Shown: positions 10,866 to 22,953 of the stretch, piece after piece
Position numbering within the stretch: the stretch's first letter is position 1
Layout of the letters: each line of letters opens with the position of its first letter
Source: Thunnus maccoyii
Taxonomy: Eukaryota > Chordata > Actinopteri > Scombriformes > Scombridae
Assembly (NCBI RefSeq): GCF_910596095.1
Contig: NC_056539.1
Coordinates: forward strand, 9,374,501-9,438,500
Length of the DNA: 64,000 nt
Direction of reading: 5' to 3'
Position numbers and translations under genes: made by a program
Notes under the pieces: model-generated
What the model was told of the DNA's origin: nothing
The model's database searches: none
Seen by the model: the letters and a program-made list of their open reading frames with translations, nothing else

Positions 10866-13342
10866 ATGCCTTCCCTCCACCACGGAGCAATCTTCATCGG
10901 AGCCTTCCTCATTGTGACCGGGGGCTCCACAGCCTTCCTGGCCTCGTACCAGAGCCGGCTGCAGGCTTTCTCTCTCTGCTGCGTGGTCCTGGGGGTGGTC
11001 CTGTTCATCCTGGGGCTCTTCTGGGCTATGAACAGCAAAAGTGCCGTGAACTACAACCACCGGGAGTTTGACCCTGAGTGCCCGCATTATCCATACGACT
11101 ACCCCAACTTCGGCAGCCATGCCCTCTTCACACCCCCGGGGGGCCGCTTCCCAGAGTCCCAGTCAGTGTTTCTGCCCAGGTGGGTGAAGGAAGTTTAGAT
11201 TTTCATATTATTGCTTTGCATCGCTCAGTTTGTATTTGTAATGATCAGTTTTACCCTGAAGCCAGAAACCAAATAAGACTCCAACTATTGATGTAAGTGT
11301 GTTATGTGGATTTCATGTCCTAACAATAAATATAAAACAAATTAATTTGAGACTTTTATTCCAAAACATAATGCAGTTTGGTTTGTCTTATGAATGACCT
11401 TAAACACAGTTACTGTCCTCTTTGCCATACTGTCCAGTTCTTTAATATCACATCAAGGGTTAATCTATTAGTTTTCAGGGTTGTTTTGTGATAGAGCTGT
11501 TCATGCATCCCACTAATTGTACCAGAGGTTTGCACACAGACTCTGAGAACTGCACCTTTCCACGAGAAATGTCCTCTTTCACTTTATTGTCTTCAAGACT
11601 TTTGTGACTTTATTTCTCATTCATTTGAATTCTCATTAAAATATACGTCAAACTTGAGGGAAAATGTGTCATTTTTCCTTCTGTAGGCTGCGTTAAGTCC
11701 TGGATAACACAGTACTTGATTGATAGTATCCCATTAATTAGAGCTGCAATAATTAGTCAATTGACAGAAAATTAATTGCCAACTATTTTGATAATTGATT
11801 AATCTTTTTGAGTCATTTTTTAAAGAAAAAATGCCCAAATTCTCTTGTTCCAGCTTCTTAAATGTGAATATTCTCTGGTTTCTTTAGTTTTCTATGATAG
11901 TAAACTGAATATATTTGGGTTGTGGACTTTTGGTTGGAACAAAGTAAGACATTTAAGGTTGGGCTTTGGGAAACGGTGATCGTCATTTTTCACAATTTTC
12001 TGCCATTTTATAGACCAAACAACAACTTGTTTAATTGAGAATTTAAAAAATGGTTAGAGGTGTACTAGTCCAGTGAAATAACATATTTGGAAAGAACCCC
12101 TGCGTATACATTCATCATGGCTCATGGTTACAGACCACTTCTCTAACTCTACAGCTTTCTATGCCTCTGCACAGTCGTGACTGAGGCATAGACAGCAATA
12201 TCTCAGGAACGCCTAGAGGGAATTTCTTCAAATTTGGCACAAACGTCCATTTGGACTCAAGGATGAACTGATTAAATATTGGTGGTCAAAGGTCAAGGTC
12301 ACTGTGAACTCACAAAACACATTTTTGGCTATAAGTCAAGAATTCATACGCTAATTATGACAAAGTTTCACACAAATGTCTAATAGGATAAAATGATAAA
12401 GTGATGACATTTTATATCCAAAAGGTCAAAGGTCAACTTCACTGTAACATCATAATGTTCTGAAAAAACACTTTTCTGGTCACTATTCAACGCCATAACT
12501 CAGGAACAGAAGGGGAGATTGTGACTATATTTCACATTTGGTCAGATACTGAATTGGTGACACTAATCTTGGGTGATTGTTTAGATCTTTTGTGCTGCTG
12601 GGTTGAAGATGTGTGTGAAGCATCCACGTTTTAGAATTTGTAGTTTCTTTGCAGCAACATCCATATCTGAAGCATCGTCTACTGTCATGACTGCAACTTT
12701 GTGTTTTATCAGAATCAGCTTTATCATCCAAGTATGTGAACACATACAAGGAAAATACGCTTAATGCCTTTTATTAAATTCTTTCAAAGTCTTCACTATA
12801 AATATTATATGAGTCTGAACAGATTTGGATGTAAACTGATGACTTGACTGATTAGTGGAGGCATACAACTGCAATGTTTTACTTATCATCCTGCACAGCT
12901 AAAATGTCCATTATATCTTTGTGAAACCCAATGCCTGTATTTGGCAGGAAATACAACTACTGACAGAGCATGACTCCACCTGCTATCCAGCATCTCATCT
13001 CTACAACCGCTGATACATCCGAACTTTACTGCACTTATCAATTTGTGTTCTGGCCTCAGACGTATTCACACAATTGTGCTCTGTCACTGTTTTCTTGTGT
13101 GTAGGACGATGGAGCGCCACAGGCACGGTGCTCGTGGTGAGGAATTTGACTACCCTCCAATGGACCCCGGGGGTTTTAGTCCACCGCCTCACCCTCCTGC
13201 CTGGCTGGGACCCCCGCCTCCCTATGAGGTTGCCATCAAGACCACGTGCAGCTCTACACACCTGCGGCGTGCATACTCAGACACACACCTGGCTACAGAG
13301 CCCCTGTTTGGACAGTCAAGAGAGATCAGTTTTGAGGTGTGA
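10866..13342 (+). CDS. TMEM61-like two-pass membrane protein, gene A
   Basis: Two exons, 10866-11179 and 13105-13342, join in phase 2 through a split AGG codon to give 183 residues. The start is the first ATG, after a GGAGG-rich leader. Two hydrophobic segments (about residues 8-26 and 34-54) flank a short polar loop, ending in a GLFWAMNSKS-type sequence resembling the second segment of human TMEM61 (GLLWSVKAS). The cytosolic tail is proline- and tyrosine-rich and has a PY motif, PPPPYEV, in the second exon, then RRAYSDTHL, and ends in FEV, a possible class II PDZ ligand. It lies where mammals have TMEM61, between DHCR24 and BSND. Function is unknown; a PY motif often recruits WW-domain ubiquitin ligases. 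A polyadenylation signal ATTAAA sits at 13529-13534. The coding structure is well supported; orthology to TMEM61 is probable. Confidence 0.82.
11749..12035 (-). repeat. GCTGCAAC-type miniature element, copy 3
   Basis: It begins AGAGCTGCAATAATTAGTC with internal ATTTTGATAATTGATTAAT and a distal block (TTTTATAGACCAAACAAC) shared with the copies at about 2.94, 6.13 and 19.73 kb. It reads in the opposite sense to the 6.1 kb copy. The whole family is AT-rich and palindromic at its ends and appears non-coding. Confidence 0.6.
12160..12550. repeat. Interspersed fish repeat with nuclear-receptor half-sites
   Basis: This intronic stretch of TMEM61-like gene A looks like a widespread fish repeat: phrases such as TTCTTCAAATTTGGCAC and GGTCAAAGGTCAAGGTCAC and the recurring block CATAACTCAGGAACAGAAGG. 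It carries several AGGTCA half-sites, including a perfect DR1 at 12423-12435. Class and boundaries are uncertain; no coding potential is seen. Confidence 0.45.
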
Positions 13343-15423
13343 TGCCACCTGCCTCTCTGTACATGAGACAGAGAGCAAGACTCACAGTAGCTGTCCTGTG
13401 ACAGTTACAGACTTAAGCAAATACTTGAAGCATGTTTCTTTCTGATGTTGATCAGTAGGTCCTAGCATGTTTTCCACATTTTCTGTAATTACAATGCCGG
13501 TGTAAATACATATCCAATTTATGGTGAAATTAAAAGTAGATCACACGGAGGACAGCCTCTTCAAACCTTTACGTGTTTCTAAAGTCTGGAGCCGCTATGA
13601 GCACACTGGTTCACTGTCTTGATGAACATTGTGCAAATGTTTTAAACTGTCTTGAGAGGATGTGATAACAATCTTTGATCACCCACAAGTACTCAACTGA
13701 GTTGAGATCTGGCTGATATTCCAACATGGAGGTTAAGAAAAGCTGGACTTATGATGAAGAGCCCAACTTCAGTTAACCTAAACATTTGATTCAGGTTTAA
13801 ATTTTTCCACAAACACAACTCAGAGCCAACATTTCCAGAGGCCTTTAAACGATGAAAGTAAGTGCACATGCACAACTTCAAAACACAGAGCAGACATATC
13901 ATCACATCTATTTACATCAAAGAAGAAGCTGATCTCAACAAAGAGCTGGATGTTCACTGACAGAGCAACACATATTAAACACAAAAACCACTGCCGCAAA
14001 CAAAACCAAAGTGAATATTTGCTTGTATGCTGTGGATCAGCAGTGTGAATGTGAACAAAAACCACAAACAATGCTAATGTTGGAGTTCTTCTCTCATAAT
14101 CCTATCAGTGTGTAACAGTTTTCCATCTTACAGGGTAAGATTAAATAACATTAGTGATAGCCTTTTAACAGTTATTGGTTTAGCAAGACAGTTTGCTTTG
14201 TCTCAAAAGTAGAATATATTTCTTAACAAGCACTAAATCAGTTGGATTACACCATAATCTTTAGCATAATCTAATTGTTGTGTGGGTGGCACAATAACCT
14301 CCATATGGTGGAAATACAATTTAAATGTCCTTCAGATTTGTCCCCTTGAACTTCTCAGTTTCTCAGGACATTGTTAAATACAGTGATCTCTTCCAATCAT
14401 TTAATCTTATTTTGGCCTTAATTTAATTTAATATGATAGTTAATGGTGCTCCTTTCAAAATGTAACTACAGCCTTGATCTTTACTAACTTATTTATTTTT
14501 TGAATCTATTTCATGTGAAAAGGCTTTACACTGCTACAGATATGAGCCTGAGATTTACATCTCTGGTGACCGTGCAGACAGTTTACTTTGTTTTCCTGGC
14601 AATACAACAACACCCAGAAGGATTTCTTCCTGATCAGGAATAACATGCTTCATTACAGGATCAATGTGATATTTGATAAGTGTGATAATTCACTGTGGGC
14701 ATCAAGCACTCAAGCCTTTAAACTTCTTAGTTTGTGTGCCACACATGTACTCGTCTGCTTGTTGAAAGCAGGGGAACGATGACTCATCTGACCATATGAG
14801 TTTTTCCACTGCTCGCTAGACCACTGCAGCTCTCTGGCAGCACTGCCTGGGCTTTAAGTGTCTCAATAGTATCATTAGTGATCTCTCTAAAGGATCATGC
14901 TGGTGTGTTTGCATATTTTAGTAAAAACAACAAATCATACAAACATTATTAACATTTCCCACAGTAAATCACATTTTGTGTTTAGATACTGTACAGTTGT
15001 AAAATGACCTAAAGTGTAACTGACAGTAAATTATGAAAAAAATGACAAAAACACAAGAATGATCCTTTAATTTTTGACATACTGGTCTTAATCAACTGCC
15101 ATGCATTATAATGTGTTTCATTTATTTTTGCAGTCACAATTACACTCTTGTCATATAAGGGTTTGTCCAAAATGAATACAGTGATGGTTATTATGTATTA
15201 TTGTCACCACTCACACGCTCGTGGAACTGTTATATTGAATTATTCCTGCTATGAAGAGACTCACAGCCTTCATGACCTCTAAAATAAGATGCTGCACTGC
15301 ACTGAACTGATGACCACAAATACACTATTGTGATCATTGACAGCACAAGGACAACTGACTTCAGCAGCTTTGATTGGTCTGCAGACACACACACACACAG
15401 ACACACACACAGACACACACACA

Positions 15424-15477
<54 letters not shown>

Positions 15478-17700
15478 ACTGCAATATGAGAGCTGATATG
15501 AATCACAGGATTACAGACAATCCACTGAGATGTTTTGGACTGGTCCTTTTGTACGTCTGAATGTGCATGCCTTTATTGATATGCTTTACTTACGGGAAAA
15601 GGCAACTCAAGGGAGAACCTTGCAACGTGATTTCAATCACTGTGAGTGTGTGCGTGTATTCAACTTTATTTAATAAAACAGCGATGAAGGACTCAATATC
15701 AGACTCTTGGTTGTCGCATTAACCAGCCAGGATTGTTGGAGATCTGCACACTTCGTCACACTTCTACACCATGTGATTTGAGGCTTGAGTTTATGCCATA
15801 AACAAAAATTAGGGATGACTTTTTTTTATACTGCTGTTTCCAAAGTCAAGAATGTACTTTGAACCACGAGAAGTCCATAAAGTAATCGGAAAAAATGGAA
15901 ATTTGAACATTTACAATTCCATGACAAGTATGCAAACTCCATCTGTTGTTGAAAGATTGTGTGAAATGATTGAAAGACAGGACAGCGAGTGAATGGACCT
16001 TGTGGTGGGATTGTTTTTTCAACCGCTGTTTCCAAAGTCAGGAATGAACTTTGAACCTCAGAATATATTGCCAAAGTAGGAAGATTCCCCCTTTAAATTT
16101 GAAGGATCTTGACCCTCTTTTGCATATCATTTCTCTGAGAGAATAGACAGTTTTATTTTACTCTCACACCCTACACTTATAAATATTTTAATTTTTACAT
16201 TGTAATTTCAAGTGAGGAGCTAAAGTGGCTATAATCTTGTATTCAGGTTGGGAACAAGCAGAGCCACAGTAGAGTGTGATACATCTGACTATTTAATATG
16301 TTGAAATCAAGACAACTTTTTGTTTCCAACAAGTTAGACAATATCATGCACGATGAGGGAGATGTATTGTAATGTAAAATGAAAACCTCAGACAATGTTT
16401 TTGCTGGCTACTGATACTGTGTTGCAAACTCACAGGGAATAATGAACACAGGTATGTGGAAGAAGGAAGGAAGAGCAGGTCCCACAATCCTGTTAGGGAG
16501 GCAGCTGTACAGGTTTTACCACTCTACTGCCAACACAGAGAAACCACACATTATCTGTCCTTGAATTAGATATTTCTCTCTTTTTTTTCACCAAGAATGA
16601 TTTACATTTGCCATTCATGACAGCACGAACAGCATTTTGCAAAGTGTGGGGTGGAATAGGTGGGAAATCACAGGGGAGAGTGACACCTGGCCATACGAAT
16701 ATGTTGTATTTCTTATGCTTTGTATTTTTTATGCAAAGACAGAGTGGAAAATGCCCATCTCTGATCCACAGCAACTGCTTCCTGTGGTTCCACACAGAAT
16801 GAAAGATTATGAGAAAATGAAGATTGAGCCTTAATTAATTAATTTGAAAAATACTGAGTTATTATGTAAATGTTCTAATACAAGCTTTATAATGTATGTG
16901 TTGCTTGTTTCCAGTTAATAGTCTAATAGTTCTGTGGAAATCTTGGTGTTTTTCTTGGGGTAGGAGCCATTTTTTTGATTGATACATTACCAGAAGATAA
17001 CAATCTTCCACAAAATAGGACATTAGTTGTATATAATTCATGCAACAGAGAGTTGAGGAGACATTTAATGGGGAAATTACGAGTTTAAGAAGTTACAGAT
17101 CAGCTGATGGCTTCAGGCAACAAGTTAAAAGCATCTACTGTCAAATATGGATGAATAAAGACGTTTGAGAGATCATAAGCAGCCAAATGAAGGATCATAA
17201 TAACAGACTTGTGATGAATAAGACCAGGCGTTATTGAACCGCCTCTCCAGTTGATTTATAATCAATACAGTAATATTAACCCAGTCATTTCCTCTTAGTT
17301 CCCTCCTACATGTAGGTCAGCCAGGATCATCCTGCTCCACCCCCAGCAGGGCTCAGCTCAGCTCAAAAACAAAGAATCTACTTTTTTTTGCAGAGTTTTG
17401 GGGTTTCTGAGTTAGTGGGAATAATAACTCTTCCCTTGTGCAAACAGCTTGCCCAAACAGAGTCAAAGTGACAGTGTTCAGACCGTGCTCCCGCCCTGCC
17501 CTCCATTCCTCGTCACTGAAAAGCCTTCCTCATAAAAGAAGAAACACTTCCTCACACCGCGCGGCTCTGCTTCTGCAGCCAGATGAAAACCAAAGAGTGC
17601 CTGACCCACATGCGACATCAACTCATATCCTACATATTTTCGGTGCCGTAATCACTCCAAAACCGGATATGGCTCTTCTGCGGGGAGAAAACGCAAAGCT
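13343..17700. other. Intergenic region between the two TMEM61-like genes
   Basis: After the gene A 3' untranslated region no coding exon is recognised. It holds an interrupted CA/GACA microsatellite at about 15382-15474, a pair of direct repeats of about 30 bases starting near 15833 and 16024, and otherwise AT-rich unique-looking DNA. From about 17.4 kb base composition rises in GC toward the next promoter. Confidence 0.55.
15382..15474. repeat. Compound CA/GACA microsatellite
   Basis: Four short (CA)n runs are interrupted by CAGA at regular spacing, followed by a longer uninterrupted (CA)n run ending at 15474. Confidence 0.9.
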
Positions 17701-17926
17701 GCAGAAGCGGATCACATAATGAGAGAGGCGCGGCGGGGTCGCAGGATTTACGCACTGAAGCGGAGGGACTGTTTTTCCCGAGTTTTCTGGGCTCTAGGGG
17801 GGGTGAGGGGGGGACGCCACACGGGCATCATGAGAGGAGTGAAAGTTGATGAAGAGGAGAAGAGACATGGTCCAGCTTTCAGTCTACGCATCTGCTGAGC
17901 TGCTCCTCACCACGATTTCCTATCAG
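17700..17926 (+). promoter_or_regulatory. Probable promoter and 5' untranslated exon of TMEM61-like gene B
   Basis: A GC-rich island-like stretch (GAGGCGCGGCGGGGTCGC near 17.73 kb) leads to a splice donor CAG/GTAGAAAG at 17926/17927. The matching acceptor, CTCCTGCAG, ends at 18143, 69 bases before the start codon. A short upstream reading frame (ATG at 17830, stop near 17898, about 22 residues) lies inside this leader. The transcription start is not visible. Confidence 0.5.
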
Positions 17927-18212
17927 GTAGAAAGAGGATCGATGTTGATCACAACGCGTGCGCACAGAGATGGTTTATAAGTTGCATTTATCCGTGTTAT
18001 TCTCCCTGAAGTCAGCTTTCTTTTGAATTTTCTCGCTTGTTTTAGGTATATCTCTATTCCACTGTCTATCAGCCCCTTCCTCACACACACAGTTATATTC
18101 TTGGATGCTGTGTATCTGTGCCATCTCTTCCTCTCTCCTGCAGACTGGCTACTGCTGAAGTGCAGCTGTAGTTGGAAGAAGTGAATTTCTGGAAGTCAGG
18201 GGTGCTTCGGAG

Positions 18213-21200
18213 ATGCCGCTCCCCCGGGGCATGCTGCTCTGTCTGGGCATGCTGATGATGACTGCAGGGGGGGTCATGGCCCTGTGCGTGGGCCTTCCTA
18301 GCCATTCAGCACCGCTGTTCGGAGTCGGGCTGTTCCTGGGCCTGGGGGGCGTGGGGCTGCTGGTCAGTGGGCTCTGCATGACCATGAAGAATCTCCAGGT
18401 GGCAGTACCCGGTCACTTCCTCCTGCACCCCCGCACCGGCACACGCTTCAGCCCGCAGCAGGCACTGGCCATACAGAGGTACACATGCACCAAGGACACA
18501 TGCACATAGCCTGCAGACACAGGTCTTCTTTGGCAAATTTTTAAAAACTTTTCACAAAAATATCTAAAATAGTCATGAATAGAGCATGTGTGAGATAACA
18601 TGGAGCAGTCATGTCATCACGAGATAGATCAGAGGGATAGGGAATGGAGGAGCAAAGAGAAGATATTTAAATACATACTGACTTCTCTAATCTTTGCTTT
18701 TTATGAAATACTGGATAGTGTCACCTCTCCAAGCCCCTAAAGAAGTATTCAAATGAAACGATCCGAGACTTGTAGAGGGGTGAAACTGCTCACATCTCAT
18801 AGGCATAAGCTATGAGCTACTTAAACTGCATCATTTTAATGGCTCACATGCCAAAAAGATCGGAAACTACTAGCATGGAAGACAGCAGACTTAGAAAGTG
18901 AAAAGCAACACTTCTATCACTAACATCTGAGGTGAGGAAGTTTGCAGGCTTCCCTTGTTTTGTTCTAGATACATAAACGCACATACAGACAAATGCCAGA
19001 ACACGCAGTCCTGTGAGAGGAGCTGACAAAAGTTGTTGTTGTTGAACAGATCTCTTGGACGCATCAGCACACATTAGTTTATAGTGTGCAGTTTGACAAA
19101 GAGCAGCAAAGTGCATTAGGGACGTTGACTTAATACTGAGATTTGGAAAGGAGCAGATTTTCTTATTATGGACTAATTATAGAAGTAGGTCATGAGGAAA
19201 ACAGCGGACACACATGCATGTGGTTGACAGGCTCCCCTGGCATTGTCTGAGGTAATGTACGATAGCCTGCAAATTTAAACAAGACAAGCTCTGCTCATTG
19301 TCCATTGCCGTGGAAGAGTTTCCATCATGTAGGCTTTTTCTACCTCCAGACACTGAGCTGACAAAACTCAGAGTGATCAGTATTTCTGTCTCTTGAGATA
19401 CAGACAATGGATGTAGAATTATAATGTTTGTTTGAGGGATTGAAGGATAATAAAATCACCACAGAAGATCATTATGCAAACAAGATAACGCATTTCCTGA
19501 AGAAAATGTGGTGTGATATTTGGGAGCTGACATGCATCACTGGAAATATTGTGAGTGAAGGAGCAGCTGAAGGCTTGTGAACTACAAGATGAAAGGAATG
19601 AGATTTGATTAAAGCGTATTTTAAAGTGTACTCACCGAAAGGAGTCGACTGTCAGTTGGAGCGTAAGTGCTGAAAGAAGCGTAAGTGTGTGTTGAAATGT
19701 TATCATTGAAGAGTCAACTAGAGCTGCAACGATTAATCAATTGACAGAAAATTAATCATTAACTATTTTGATAATTGATTATCTGTTTTGAATAATTTTT
19801 GAGTTAAAATGCTAAAATTCTCTGGCTTCGGCTTCTTTCATGTGAATATTTTCTGGTTTCTTAAGTCCTCTATGATAGTAAAGTGAATATCTTTCAGTTG
19901 TGGAGTGTTGGTCAGGACAAAACAAGACAATTTAGGTTGCATCTTCAGCTTTGTGATCAACATCTCTCACAGTTTTCTGCTATTTTATAATAAAAAAAAA
20001 ACAAACACAAAAAATGATTTGTTGCAGCCATAGAGTCGACTATCAGTTGGAGTGTCAGTGTAGAAAGGAATTGAAGTGTAAGTTAAAGTTTAATTAAAAA
20101 GAATTGACTATCAGTTGGATTGTTCATGCTCAAAGGAGTTGAATTGTAGATTAAAGTGTAATATAATAATCATTATAAAGTATATTTGTGTAGCACCTTT
20201 CAAAACCAATGTTACAAAGTGCTTTACACATAACTAACAATAAAAACAGAATTACAGGAATAAAATCTAAATGCAGACACCAGTAAAAACCAATGTTAGA
20301 AAGTAATTTACATAAACATGAGATTAAAAAAAATCCCAAAAATGCAGCACATAAAACATAATGAGTTGTCACATAAAAAAATGACTCATAAGCTAACCGA
20401 TAAAAATGAGTTTTAAGAGGTGATTGAAAAGAAGATAATGAGTTGGTTAGTCTGAGCTCCTCAGGCAGCTTTAAATCTATGACACAAGTAATCACTGAAA
20501 GGAGTTGACTAACAGTAAGTGCTGAAACGAGCTGAAGTGTAAGTTATAGTCAACTCCTTTCAGTGTCTGAGTGCTGAAAGGAGTTGTTACTCACTGCTGG
20601 GAACAGTGGTGAGCTTGATAGAAAAGTGTTGTCCTCCTGCAGGCTGCTTCAGTGACGGGATTTAAAACCTATTTTTCTGTTGAAGCTCTAATTGCAGTAA
20701 TAAACATCTTGAGCGTAAGCCCCGCTACTCATATTAAATCACATAATAGGTTTTCTCATTAGTTTCATCATTCATTTGGATACAGTGTACAAGCATAGAG
20801 TGTCAAGACATTAAGTTGGGACTCTCGTTTAATCCCTGTTTGCTCACACGCTCAATATAAAGCATTTTGCTTTAATTTATTCATCTGTACAGTTGAAAGG
20901 GATGAAAGTTGAAAACATCAGGAGGGAGACAGCTGGTCGATTATTACTGTGGTTGTACAGGAGTTGCTTTTTTATACCTCTTTTACCCTGGTCACACTGT
21001 GAGGGGAAGAATCACACACAGACTGACAAGAGACAGACAATCTTCCTAACAACTTAAACCCATCTGTTTTTCATTGTTTATTAAACTGTTATTATTTTCT
21101 TTGAGCACAAGAGATGATACTGAAGTGAGACATTTATTACAGTGATCTTAATCAGGCAAACAAGACATGCATTCAAATACTCTGTGCATGTTTTATCTTG

Positions 21201-21842
21201 TGCTGCTGCTGTCTTTATATTAATCTGACAGCATTGAAATTAGACTTGAAAGTACTGAAAGTATTAGTAGGGCCGACCAAGTAAAACTGGTGTTGAGACT
21301 GTTGTGACTTTTGCATAAAAGTGAGACGCATTTATTCAGACATGAGACCAAGACGTTAAATTGCCACCATATTTATGTTAAGAGTTTCATGTAAGTGTGA
21401 TTACTGAAGCGAGTGGATGTGTAAGTGCGGAAAAGAGCTGAAGTGGGAGTTAAAATAATCACTGAAAGGTGTTGACTGTCAGTTGAAGAGTTGGTGCTAA
21501 AAGGAGTTAAAGTGTACGATAAATTATTAAATTAATTGTAATTATGTGAAGGAGTTGACAACTGAATCAGTTCAAGTGTAAGCACTGAAGGCAGTTAAGT
21601 GAAAACACTGAAAGGAGTTGAAGCGTAAGCTCTGTAGTGTATAAAACGCTTCTCATTTCCTATTTCTTATTTCTCTCTTCAGGAGGTTGGACCGAATTCG
21701 TCGGGAGATGTCAACAGACTCTGTCAGCACGAGACCAGAGCCGGAACCCTCCCTCCCGTCAACCCCACCTCCCTGGACTATGGAGCCTCCTCCGTCCTAC
21801 GACACAGTGATGAAGAGCCAGGAGCACAACCAGCAGCTTTAA
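18213..21842 (+). CDS. TMEM61-like two-pass membrane protein, gene B
   Basis: Two coding exons, 18213-18478 and 21683-21842, join in phase 2 through a split AGG codon to give 141 residues. The N terminus MPLPRG is followed by two hydrophobic segments (about residues 7-27 and 34-58), rich in Gly, Met and Leu, then a short basic stretch. The tail has STDSVSTRPEPEP and a PY motif PPPSYDTV near the C terminus, comparable with PPPSYE in human TMEM61 and PPPPYEV in gene A. Exon layout, intron phase and topology match gene A, so the two look like tandem duplicates, though sequence has diverged and this copy is shorter. It could instead belong to another PY-tailed TMEM family. No function is established. 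The 3.2 kb intron is full of repeats. Confidence 0.8.
19729..20029 (-). repeat. GCTGCAAC-type miniature element, copy 4
   Basis: It starts GAGCTGCAACGATTAATC, shares the internal TTTTGATAATTGATTATC block and the TTCTTTCATGTGAATATT segment with the 11.75 kb copy, and ends near TTTGTTGCAGCC. Flanking sequence on both sides belongs to the intronic motif array, so it inserted into that array. Confidence 0.65.
20178..20480. repeat. Interspersed repeat with GTAGCACCTTTCAAAA start
   Basis: GTAGCACCTTTCAAAACC followed by GTTACAAAGTGCTTTACA also occurs in diverged form at about 27555-27680 in pcsk9 intron 2 (ATAGCACCTTTCAAAG, GTTACAAAGTACTTTACAG). It is shared between two loci here, so it is a dispersed family; its class is not clear. 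Confidence 0.5.
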
Positions 21843-22953
21843 CCCCTCACTCTGGTGGACATATTTACTTTATGTCAGTGCCTTTTGTCTTCGGTTCTCA
21901 GCGGGAACCTTGAATGAACAATCGGTGCTATCGGTGAACGCTATCGCTGCAACGGGCTTATTCTATGCCTTAAGGCAGCCGCCCTGATCCTCAACATGGG
22001 CCAAGTAGCAGGAAGAGACTGCAGCTGGTTAAAGACTCATACAGACTGAGCCCCAGTGTAGCCTCTTTGTCTGTGTTGCGACTGATCGTGAAAGGAATTG
22101 AAATGATCACTACAGCTGCTTCACTCTCTAAACTAAGGGCCTTTCTCAAGACCATTATGCAACTTTTACAACAAAGTTGAGGGATTCACGTCAACAGATT
22201 GGCTGCAAGCCTCCTGTAGACACATAATTAGGATATTGTATTAGCCTGCTTGACTTCATGTGACCTACTACTGTGGATGCACAGCACTCTTCTTCAATCA
22301 CTATAACAACTTTCCTCACAGTTCCTGTTTGTATCTGCACTCTATATTGTCATGACTTAGCACAACAATCATTCATTTCTCCAATGCAAAGTGCCTTAAC
22401 CAGTGACAGCTGAATGTCAACAATACAGTGTTATTCATCTTTCAGCTTTGTATCCAGTATTTGAAGAATGTCCACTGTTAGTTCTATGTTGTGATGTTAC
22501 CATAAACCTGAGTTAATGAATAGCTATGGCGCTCTCTGTGGGTGGTGTCTGTTCTCAGAAATAATGGATTGTTTATTTAAGAGGGAAACACCGAAAGGCA
22601 GAGAACAGATATGGCAGCTAATTTAAAAGCCACGTCCAAACCAAGCAAATGAACATGGATACTGTTCAGAAGCTGAGTTGCTGGCTCCTTTTTGCCAGCA
22701 GCTTGAGGCAAGGTGACCTATCAGGTACACACACACACACACACACACACCTGCAATTTTATACCTGACCTGGCCAGGCTGTCTGCAGGCTGTAATAAGC
22801 AGCAGAGTGGAACCCTAACTGTGTTTTCTCCACCCTCACCTTCAAGCCCTGACACAGAACAACATTAAATCTCTTCTCACTGGTAGCACAACAGGTGCTC
22901 CAGTTACCAGTTTACACATATAAGAGCTTCAGTAGCCAGCAGTGGTTTCAGCG
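21843..22953. other. 3' untranslated region of gene B and bsnd upstream region
   Basis: No coding exon is seen. It contains a (CA)n run at about 22726-22751. A TATAAG sequence at 22919-22924 lies only about 30 bases before the bsnd ATG, so it is either a TATA box for a transcript with almost no leader or coincidental. Confidence 0.4.

Larger units (their letters stand above)
19636..21640. repeat. Degenerate motif array across TMEM61-like gene B intron
   Basis: Units of the type CTGAAAGGAGTTGAAGTGTAAG, often followed by GACTGTCAGTTGGAG, recur at about 19636, 20033, 20100, 20490, 20550, 21395-21500 and 21545-21625. Spacing is irregular and other repeats interrupt it. One stretch near 20545-20570 is in reverse orientation (CAACTCCTTTCAG). 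It resembles an old, broken minisatellite. Confidence 0.6.

Noticed and set aside
10838-11120. Minus-strand frames opposite TMEM61-like exon 1
   Set aside because: Shadows of the GC-rich coding exon on the other strand.
17438-17719. 93-residue frame upstream of TMEM61-like gene B
   Set aside because: It lies in the promoter region with no recognisable domain; chance opening in GC-richer DNA.
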